From Armatimonadota bacterium (lineage in GTDB: Bacteria; Sysuimicrobiota; Sysuimicrobiia; Sysuimicrobiales; Kaftiobacteriaceae), in the NCBI GenBank assembly GCA_031459765.1, contig JAVKHY010000001.1, forward strand, positions 157,701 to 221,700: 64,000 nt of DNA. The letters run 5' to 3'. Below the pieces are notes generated by a model that made no database searches, was not told where the DNA came from, and saw nothing but the letters and a program-made list of their open reading frames with translations. Of this stretch, positions 41,230-48,091 are shown in pieces. A program made the translations under genes and the position numbers. Each line of letters starts with the position of its first letter. Position 1 is the first letter of the stretch.

Positions 41230-42483
41230 ATGAAGTGGAGTGTAGGGTTTGTCACGCTCGTGATGGCCGCAATGCTGCTATCCATCGCCCTTCCAGGAAC
41301 GGAAGTGCCGGCGCAATCTCAGCAGCGCGTGCGGGTCGGCATGCCGATTCCGCTCACCGGATTCGTCGCGGAGAGCGCGCAGGAGATGGTGGAGGGGTTC
41401 AAACTCTATCTTGAGCAGTCGGGGCAGAGGCTGGGAGGGATGGCCGTCGACCTCCGGATAGAGGATACTGAGGCCCAGCCCCAGATGGCCCTGACGAAAA
41501 TGCGCAAGCTGGTGGAGCAGGATAAGGTGGACCTTGTCGTTGGATACTACCTAGCCTTCGAAGGCTATGCCGTGCGCGACTACGTCCACAAGAACAAAGT
41601 GCCTCTCTTCCTCCCCGTGGTAGCTGCCGACGACCTGACGCAGCGAAAGCGCAGCCCATACATCGTCCGAATGATCTGGACGAGCAGCCAGCCGAACCAT
41701 CCCTTCGGGGATTACGCTTATAAGAAGCTCGGCTATCGCCGGATGGTGACTGTCGGAGCGGACTATGCCTTTGGGTGGGAGAATGTCGGAGGGTTCCAGA
41801 GGACCTTTGAGTTGGCCGGGGGGAAGATCGTGCAGAAGATCTGGGCCCCGGTAGGTACCAACGACTACGGACCTTACATTGCCCAGATCCGCCGAGATGC
41901 GGACGCGGTCTACGTGCTTCTCGTAGGCAGCGACATCCCGCGATTCTTCAAACAATATCAGGAGTTCGGGTTGAAAGGAAAAATTCCGCTCATCGGTGGA
42001 AACGCGGTAACGGATGAGGACGTGCTTCGCGCCATGGGCACCGAGACGGAAGGCGTGCTCACCTCGCACACCTACGCCGCCACCTTCAGCCGCCCCGAGA
42101 ATCAGAGATTCGTGAATGCCTTTCGGACCCGGTACAAGAAAGATCCCAATTACCCCGCCGAGGCCATGTACACCGCCGCGCTCTGGCTGGATCGCGCGCT
42201 AAAAATCGCCGGGTCCCCGAAGGATCCCCTTCGGCTGGTGGGCGCCGTCAAGCGAGTCGATCTGCGCGACGCACCACGCGGTCCCCTGAAGCTCGATGCC
42301 TACAACAATCCCATCGAGACCGTGCTTATCCGCAAGGTCGTCAAGGGATCGAAGGGCATGCAAAACGAGGTCATCGACACCATTCCCAACGTAAGCCAGT
42401 TCTGGACCTTTGACCCGGTGACGTACCTGAAGGGCCCAGCATACACGCGCACCTTCCCGCCATGCCAATACTGTGAGAAGTAG
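41230..42483 (+). CDS. branched-chain-amino-acid-type ABC substrate-binding protein
   Basis: A 417-aa periplasmic binding protein (LivJ/Peripla_BP_6 fold) with signal peptide (LVMAAMLLSIALPGTEVPA). The mature start VRVGMPIPLTGFVAESAQEMVEGFKLYLEQ is the typical first lobe, with DLVVGYYLAFEGYAVRDYV following. Related proteins bind branched amino acids, amides or aromatic acids; with the IclR regulator the last is plausible. Start ATG 41230 after GGGGAGG. First gene of the importer operon; a strong hairpin follows it. Confidence 0.9.
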   Translation: MKWSVGFVTLVMAAMLLSIALPGTEVPAQSQQRVRVGMPIPLTGFVAESAQEMVEGFKLYLEQSGQRLGGMAVDLRIEDTEAQPQMALTKMRKLVEQDKVDLVVGYYLAFEGYAVRDYVHKNKVPLFLPVVAADDLTQRKRSPYIVRMIWTSSQPNHPFGDYAYKKLGYRRMVTVGADYAFGWENVGGFQRTFELAGGKIVQKIWAPVGTNDYGPYIAQIRRDADAVYVLLVGSDIPRFFKQYQEFGLKGKIPLIGGNAVTDEDVLRAMGTETEGVLTSHTYAATFSRPENQRFVNAFRTRYKKDPNYPAEAMYTAALWLDRALKIAGSPKDPLRLVGAVKRVDLRDAPRGPLKLDAYNNPIETVLIRKVVKGSKGMQNEVIDTIPNVSQFWTFDPVTYLKGPAYTRTFPPCQYCEK

Positions 42484-42490
42484 TGCTCCG

Positions 42491-42515
42491 GGGCCGGCGC
42501 CCACCGCGCCGGCCC
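42491..42515 (+). other. strong hairpin directly after the binding-protein gene
   Basis: A perfect 10-bp GC stem (42491-42500 with 42506-42515, loop 5) begins 7 nt after the stop codon. Transcripts that end or are trimmed here would favour the binding protein over the permease, a well-known arrangement in importer operons. Confidence 0.6.
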
Positions 42516-42591
42516 TCCCTTCGAACGGCACCGGGAGAAACCGCTCTATGACAGGCGCCTGGCGAGAGCGCCGACGCAGGGGCTAGGTGGG

Positions 42592-43449
42592 ATGATGCTC
42601 TTCTGGGCGGTCTCGGTCCTCAACGGGTTGGCATTTGGCTCCCTGCTGTTCCTCCTTTCCAGCGGATTCACGCTCGCCTTCGGCATGATGCGTGTCATCA
42701 ATGTCGCCCACGGCTCGTTCTACCTGTTGGGAGCCTACGTCGCTCTCTCCCTGATGCGGGTCACCGGCATCTTCGCGTTGGCCCTGGTGGGTGGCGCCAC
42801 CGTTGTGATGATGCTTGGACTCCTTAGTCAACAGCTGGCTTTGAAGCGCATTTACAGCAACCAGCTGGCTCAGGTGCTCTTTACGATGGGCCTGGCCTTC
42901 GCCCTGGGCGACGTCCTTCTGGTCTTGTGGGGCGGGAATCCACAGGTCATGGCGCCTCCGCCGTCCATCGGTGGGTCTGTGGCCATCGGTCCGATCGTCT
43001 TCCCGAAATACCGCCTCTTCGTGATGGCCGCGGGTTTGGTCGTCGCGGCGGCGCTCCATGTTCTGCTATCCAGGACGCGGCTCGGGATGGCGGTACGAGC
43101 CAGCGTCGATGACGAAGAGATGGCCCAGGGGGTGGGATTGAACACCGAGGCCCTCTTCATGATCATGTTCGGCCTGGCCGCGTTCCTGGCCGGGCTTGGG
43201 GGCGCCCTGGGAGCCCCCTTCATCGGTGCGGCGCGCGGCATCGACTTCGAGGTCCTGCCGCTGACCCTGGTCGTGGTCATCCTTGGCGGACTGGGCAGTC
43301 TTGAGGGAGCCCTGGCCGGAAGCCTCTTCGTCGGGGTCGTGGACTCTCTCGGAAAGGCCGCCTTCCCCGAGCTCTCCTATTTCACGCTCTTCGCACCCAT
43401 GGCGATCGTACTCGCCGTGAGGCCCACGGGGCTCCTGGGGCGCAGGTAG
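42592..43449 (+). CDS. branched-chain-type ABC permease (LivH-type)
   Basis: A 285-aa membrane protein with about eight spans. MRVINVAHGSFYLLGAYVAL and RTRLGMAVRASVDDEEMAQGVGLN are the family hallmarks (the latter the coupling loop for the ATPase), followed by ILGGLGSLEGALAGSLFVGVVDSLG. It pairs with the LivM half of the following fused protein. Start ATG 42592 (or 42595). Confidence 0.93.
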   Translation: MMLFWAVSVLNGLAFGSLLFLLSSGFTLAFGMMRVINVAHGSFYLLGAYVALSLMRVTGIFALALVGGATVVMMLGLLSQQLALKRIYSNQLAQVLFTMGLAFALGDVLLVLWGGNPQVMAPPPSIGGSVAIGPIVFPKYRLFVMAAGLVVAAALHVLLSRTRLGMAVRASVDDEEMAQGVGLNTEALFMIMFGLAAFLAGLGGALGAPFIGAARGIDFEVLPLTLVVVILGGLGSLEGALAGSLFVGVVDSLGKAAFPELSYFTLFAPMAIVLAVRPTGLLGRR

Positions 43450-43453
43450 GTCC

Positions 43454-45244
43454 GTGGGGACTGATGGACGCAGCACCCGACCGCCCCGACGCCTGGCCGG
43501 GGCCGCGGTGCTCGCCGGGTTTCTGGCGATCGCACCTCTGCTTCCTCAGTACTACCTGCACATCCTCATCCTGGCGGTGATCGCTGCGCTTTTCGCCCTG
43601 AGCCTAGATGTGCTGATGGGATACGTCGGGCTGCCCTCGCTGGGACACGCCGCGTATTTCGGCGCGGCCGCGTACACCCTGGCAATTCTCGTCGTCCGAT
43701 ACGGCATCGCCTGGGGGATAGCCGTACCTCTGGCCCTGCTCGCCGGGACGGTCCTGGCCGGGCTCTTCGGGGTGATCGCCATTCGTACTGTCGACGTCTT
43801 CTTCATGATGGTCACCCTGGCGCTGAGCCAGATCCTGTGGGGCATCGTCAACCGCTGGGGCTCCTTCACAGGGGGATACAACGGCATCCCCGGGATCCCG
43901 CGTCCTCTTCCAATCCTGGAATCGGGGGTGGCTTTCTTCTACCTGACTACCCTCGTACTGGCAGCGACCTACATCCTGGTGCGTCGGTTAATCGCCTCCC
44001 CCTTCGGCCTTACACTGCAGGGTATTCGCGATCGCGAGATCCGCATGTCGGTCCTCGGCTACCGCACCTGGCTCCACAAGTACGCGGCCTTCGTCCTGTG
44101 CGGCGGCATCGCCGGTGTCGCCGGCATCCTCAGCGCGCTCTACACCGGGTTCGTCAGCCCTGCCGATCTCTCCATTCGAACTTCGGCCGAAGTCGTGCTG
44201 ATGGTCGTCATGGGCGGGACCGGCACGCTAATCGGACCGCTGCTGGGCGCTGGCGTACTCGTCGGCTTGCGCAACCTCCTGAGCGTGTACCTGGAACGTT
44301 GGCCCCTTGTCCTCGGCCTGATCTTCATGGTGACCGTCATGTACGCTCCGAACGGCATCGTGGGCTGGATCATCGAGAAACGCACACGGCGGCGCGACCA
44401 ACTGCTCCTGCCTGCTCCCAGCCACCCCCTCCCGCCAGGTCACCGCGCGTCACCCTCACCCTCTTATCCGCCGGAACGACCCGCCCTGGGGGCCAACAAG
44501 CCGACCGCTGCGCTCCGTCTCGAGGGGGTCTCCAAAATGTTCGGCGGGCTTCGCGCCGTCGACGATGTCACGTTCTCTATCGATGCCGGCGAGCGAGTAG
44601 CTCTCGTAGGCCCCAACGGCGCCGGCAAGACGACGCTGTTCAATCTGATCAGCGGCACGATTCCAGCATCTCAGGGAAGGATATTGCTCTTTGGCACTGA
44701 GATCACACGGCTCCCCCCGTACCGAAGAGCGGCGCTGGGCCTCGCCCGCACCTTTCAAATTTCCACGCTCTTCCCCTCACTGACGGCTCAAGATAATGTC
44801 CGCCTGGCGCTCATGGCGTTGCAACGAACCAAGTATGTTGTGGCCAGGCCAGTCGATGATCTGGACGCCGTCAATGCGCACGTCCGTTTTCTCCTGGAGC
44901 AGTTCGATCTTTGGGCACAACGGCTGCGTCCTGTGGGGCTGCTCTCCCACGGCGAGCAACGCCTCCTGGAGATCCTCCTTGCCGTCGCGTCCAGGCCCAA
45001 AGTGCTCCTCCTGGACGAGCCGACCTCGGGAGTCGCCGCGGCGGAGGTGGTGCGCATCGTTGAAATGGTCAAGCACCTCGATGCGTCGATCGCCATCCTG
45101 ATCATCGAGCACGACATGGATGTGGCCTTCGCCCTGGCCCACCGCATCATGGTCCTCCATTACGGCAAACTCCTGACAGTGGGTGCGCCCGAAGAGGTCG
45201 CCCGGAATCCTCTCGTCCAGAAGATCTATCTTGGAACAGAGTAG
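43454..45244 (+). CDS. fused LivM permease-LivG ATPase
   Basis: A 596-aa two-domain protein. Residues 1-310 are the LivM-type permease (VLMGYVGLPSLGHAAYFGAAAYTLAI, IRDREIRMSVLGYRTWLHKYAAFV, MVVMGGTGTLIGPLLGAGVLVGL). A Pro/Ser-rich linker (about 320-350) leads to a LivG-type ATPase: Walker A GPNGAGKTT (about 389-397), LSHGEQRLLEIL signature and LLLDEPTSGV Walker B. The fusion guarantees a 1:1 ratio of permease and ATPase. Start GTG 43454, four nt after livH. Confidence 0.92.
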   Translation: MGTDGRSTRPPRRLAGAAVLAGFLAIAPLLPQYYLHILILAVIAALFALSLDVLMGYVGLPSLGHAAYFGAAAYTLAILVVRYGIAWGIAVPLALLAGTVLAGLFGVIAIRTVDVFFMMVTLALSQILWGIVNRWGSFTGGYNGIPGIPRPLPILESGVAFFYLTTLVLAATYILVRRLIASPFGLTLQGIRDREIRMSVLGYRTWLHKYAAFVLCGGIAGVAGILSALYTGFVSPADLSIRTSAEVVLMVVMGGTGTLIGPLLGAGVLVGLRNLLSVYLERWPLVLGLIFMVTVMYAPNGIVGWIIEKRTRRRDQLLLPAPSHPLPPGHRASPSPSYPPERPALGANKPTAALRLEGVSKMFGGLRAVDDVTFSIDAGERVALVGPNGAGKTTLFNLISGTIPASQGRILLFGTEITRLPPYRRAALGLARTFQISTLFPSLTAQDNVRLALMALQRTKYVVARPVDDLDAVNAHVRFLLEQFDLWAQRLRPVGLLSHGEQRLLEILLAVASRPKVLLLDEPTSGVAAAEVVRIVEMVKHLDASIAILIIEHDMDVAFALAHRIMVLHYGKLLTVGAPEEVARNPLVQKIYLGTE

Positions 45245-45252
45245 TATGATGG

Positions 45253-46005
45253 ATGCCCGCAGAGCGGCAAGGGGACGGGGTGCGCACCATGAGTGACGAG
45301 TCCCCGGTGCTGGACGTAGAGGAGATCCACACCTACTATGGCGACAGCCACATTCTGCGCGGGGTTTCCCTGCGCGTGGGGGCCGGGCAAGCCGTGGTCC
45401 TGCTGGGTCGCAACGGCATGGGGAAGACTACCCTCATCCGGTCCATCATCGGATTCACCCCTCCTCGTCGCGGCCGTCTGATCTTCAAAGGCAGAGAGAT
45501 CACCGGGCTCAAGCCCTATAGGATCGCCGCCCTGGGCGTAGGCCTCGTCCCGCAGGGGCGCCGCATCTTCCCTTCCCTGACGGTGGTTGAAAATCTCCTG
45601 GTGGCCCGGCGACCGGGACGTCACGATTCCTGCTGGACGCTCGACCGCGTGTTTGACCTCTTCCCCCGATTGAGGGAACGATCAGGCCACCGGGGTGACA
45701 AGCTGAGCGGCGGGGAGCAACAGATGCTGGCCATCGCCCGGGCACTGCTGACCAATCCAGAGCTCCTCCTGATGGATGAGCCCTCAGAAGGCTTGGCTCC
45801 AGTCATCGTGGCCGAATTGGGCGAAGCCGTGCGACGCCTGAAGGCCGAAGGCCTCTCTATGCTCCTGGTCGAGCAACATCTGCATCTGGCCGTGCGGTAT
45901 GCTGATGCTGCCTACGTCCTCAGCAAGGGGCAGGTGGTCTTTGAGGGCGCCCCTTCGGCGCTCATGGTCGCGGAGGACGTCAAGCGCCGGTACCTCGGTC
46001 TCTGA
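45253..46005 (+). CDS. branched-chain-type ABC ATPase (LivF-type)
   Basis: A 250-aa ATPase: LLGRNGMGKTTLIRSIIG (Walker A), LVPQGRRIFPSLTVVENL (Q-loop), LSGGEQQMLAIARALL (signature), LLMDEPSEGLAPVIV (Walker B). The VPQGRxIFPxLTVxENL block is typical of LivF. The 5' end has alternative starts: ATG 45253, or ATG 45289 (MSDESPVLDVEE), the latter matching usual LivF length. Last gene of the importer operon; it converges on the mreB-like gene. Confidence 0.92.
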   Translation: MPAERQGDGVRTMSDESPVLDVEEIHTYYGDSHILRGVSLRVGAGQAVVLLGRNGMGKTTLIRSIIGFTPPRRGRLIFKGREITGLKPYRIAALGVGLVPQGRRIFPSLTVVENLLVARRPGRHDSCWTLDRVFDLFPRLRERSGHRGDKLSGGEQQMLAIARALLTNPELLLMDEPSEGLAPVIVAELGEAVRRLKAEGLSMLLVEQHLHLAVRYADAAYVLSKGQVVFEGAPSALMVAEDVKRRYLGL

Positions 46006-46057
46006 CCAATATCCCGGGCTGCCCAGGAAGGACGCCCACGGCCCGCGGGCGAGAAGG

Positions 46058-47074
46058 TCAGTGGGTCCGCGGGGCGACGCGCCGGTAGAGGTCGAGTTCT
46101 TCCAGGACCTTGCCGGTGCCAAGGGCGACGGCGGAGAGGGGGTCGGACCCGACCACGACGGTCATGCCGGTCTCCTCGGCGAGGACCCGGTCGATGCCCC
46201 GCAGCAGCGCGCCGCCGCCGACCAGGGTGATGCCGCGGACACCGAGGTCGGCGGCCAGTTCGGGCGGGACGAGTTCCAATGTCTGTCTGACGGCCTCCAC
46301 GATGGCCGCCACCGGACCGGCCAGCGCCTCCCGGAGTTCGGCGTCCGAGATCTGCACGCTGCGCGGCATGCCGCTCACCACGTCCCGGCCGCGAACCTCG
46401 CCCTTCCGCTGGTCGGCTGTCGGGGCGGCCGACCCGAGCGCGATCTTGATCTCCTCCGCCGTCCGCTCTCCGATGTGCAGGTTGTAGGCCTGACGGCAGT
46501 ACTGGATGATCGCGGCGTCCATGGCGTCGCCGGCGATCGGGATGGACTTCGCCGCGACGATGCCGCCCAGGGCGACGACGGCGATCTCCGTGGTCCCTCC
46601 GCCGATGTCCACGACCATGCTCCCCACGGGCTCGAAGACGGGCAGGCCGGCGCCGATGGCCGCGGCCAGGGGCTGGTCGACCAGTGTGACCTGACGGGCC
46701 CCGGCCTGCTCCACCGCCTCAATGAAAGACTTCCGCTCCACCCTGGTGGCGCCCCACGGTACGCCCACCACCGCCACCGGACGGCGCAACGTCCGGCGCG
46801 TGGTCCCCTTGCGGATGAAGTAGGCCAGCATCGCCGTGGTCGTCTCGAAGTCGGCGATCACGCCCTGCCGCAGGGGCCGCGAGGCGACAATGTTGGCCGG
46901 CGTGCGGCCGATCATCCGCTTGGCTTCGTCGCCGACGGCGAGGATCTCGCCGCTGTCGGTTCGCCGCGCGATCCAGGAAGGTTCGCGCAGGATCACCCCT
47001 TCGTTCCGCGCGTAGACGACGGTGTTCGCCGTTCCAAGGTCGATGCCGAGATCGCGGCTGAGCGGCGGGCGCAT
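46058..47074 (-). CDS. MreB-family actin homologue
   Basis: A 338-aa actin-fold protein: phosphate-1 motif GIDLGTANTVV, phosphate-2 VVDIGGGTTEIAV, adenosine motif ITLVGGGALLRGIDRVL and the loop AGDAMDAAIIQYCRQAYNLHIGERTAEEIK. It polymerises beneath the inner membrane to guide cell-wall elongation. No mreC, mreD, rodA or pbp2 gene is adjacent, so this is an orphan MreB or an Mbl-type paralogue. The start is ATG 47074. Confidence 0.92.
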   Translation of the reverse strand: MRPPLSRDLGIDLGTANTVVYARNEGVILREPSWIARRTDSGEILAVGDEAKRMIGRTPANIVASRPLRQGVIADFETTTAMLAYFIRKGTTRRTLRRPVAVVGVPWGATRVERKSFIEAVEQAGARQVTLVDQPLAAAIGAGLPVFEPVGSMVVDIGGGTTEIAVVALGGIVAAKSIPIAGDAMDAAIIQYCRQAYNLHIGERTAEEIKIALGSAAPTADQRKGEVRGRDVVSGMPRSVQISDAELREALAGPVAAIVEAVRQTLELVPPELAADLGVRGITLVGGGALLRGIDRVLAEETGMTVVVGSDPLSAVALGTGKVLEELDLYRRVAPRTH

Positions 47075-47189
47075 GGGGGTCCGCCTCCACAGTTCGGGAG
47101 GACCGCACCTCGCCCCTGGTGCGCGGACGATCCCCCGGGGCGCCCGGAGGAGGCGGTGCTCTCCGATTCGTTTGCCCTGAAGGAGTACT

Positions 47190-47990
47190 ATGGAACCGAT
47201 GCGCCCTGCATCGGTTGCTGCCTCGGGTCTCGCCGCAATGCTGCTGCTCGGGGCGGCCGCCGTCGCTCAACCTGACCTGTGGATTACGGTGCCCGGCGCC
47301 GACGGTGGGACCCTGCGGGCGGCGGTGTTCCGACCGCCGGCGAAGGGGTCGTTTCCCGCGGTCTTCGTCTTCCACGGCATCAACGGGCTGAGCGCATCCG
47401 TCGTGGACTGGGGGCCCGCGCTGGCCCGTGCGGGATTCGTCACGGTCATCGGGTGCTACTTCAGCGCCGGCTGGACGCTGCGCGCCGGAGACGACATGGT
47501 CGATCCCTGTCCCCGGGCCCGGGGGATCTTCGATGCCGATCTTCTGGGCAACGCCGCGGCGTTGATCGCTGCCGGCCGGCGGCTGAGCGGCGTCCGCGGC
47601 GATCGGATCGGACTGCTCGGACACGCAATGGGAGGAAATTTGGCGCTGGTCCTGGCCTCTTCGGAGGTCAGGGTAGGGGCCGTGGTCTCCATCTCCGCCA
47701 ACCCCCTGCGCCCCCTGCAGTTACCCCACAAACCTTCCGGCTCGGCCCTGCCCGCGCCGATCTGGAGCATCGAACGCCTCCACGCCCCCGCCATACTCTT
47801 CCACGGCGCGCTCGACGCCGTGACGCCGCCGACCGCGGCGCACGAGTACGTCCAAAGAGCCCGGGCGCTGGGGAAAAACGTGCAGGCCCACTACTACGAG
47901 GGTACCGGCCAGGATCTGTGGCAGTCCGACCGGCGGGCAGATCTCATCCGGCGGTCGGCGCGCTTCCTCGCCGCGCACCTCCGCCGCTGA
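47190..47990 (+). CDS. dienelactone-hydrolase-fold protein lacking nucleophile and catalytic His
   Basis: A 266-aa exported protein with a signal peptide (ASGLAAMLLLGAAAVAQ) and a DLH-like alpha/beta fold: RAAVFRPPAKGSFPAVFVFHGINGL, LLGHAMGGNLALVLAS and ILFHGALDAVTPPTAAHEYV. The nucleophile elbow reads GHAMG instead of G-x-(C/S)-x-G (codon GCA), and the segment where the His would be is YEGTGQDLW (Gln). Only the Asp after HGALDA is kept. Unless other residues substitute, it is not a hydrolase and may bind a ligand. Start ATG 47190 after GAAGGAG. Confidence 0.8.
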   Translation: MEPMRPASVAASGLAAMLLLGAAAVAQPDLWITVPGADGGTLRAAVFRPPAKGSFPAVFVFHGINGLSASVVDWGPALARAGFVTVIGCYFSAGWTLRAGDDMVDPCPRARGIFDADLLGNAAALIAAGRRLSGVRGDRIGLLGHAMGGNLALVLASSEVRVGAVVSISANPLRPLQLPHKPSGSALPAPIWSIERLHAPAILFHGALDAVTPPTAAHEYVQRARALGKNVQAHYYEGTGQDLWQSDRRADLIRRSARFLAAHLRR

Positions 47991-48091
47991 GCCGGCGCAG
48001 GCCATCCTGCGGCCGCGCAATCCCCTGAGGCCAGGAACACGACCTGAATCCCCGAACCTATCGCGACAAAGGGGACCACCGGGAACTTCAG

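Noticed and set aside
47991..48014. Six-base-pair hairpin after the DLH-fold gene as a terminator
   Set aside because: Stem too short and without a T-run; not distinguishable from chance in GC-rich DNA.
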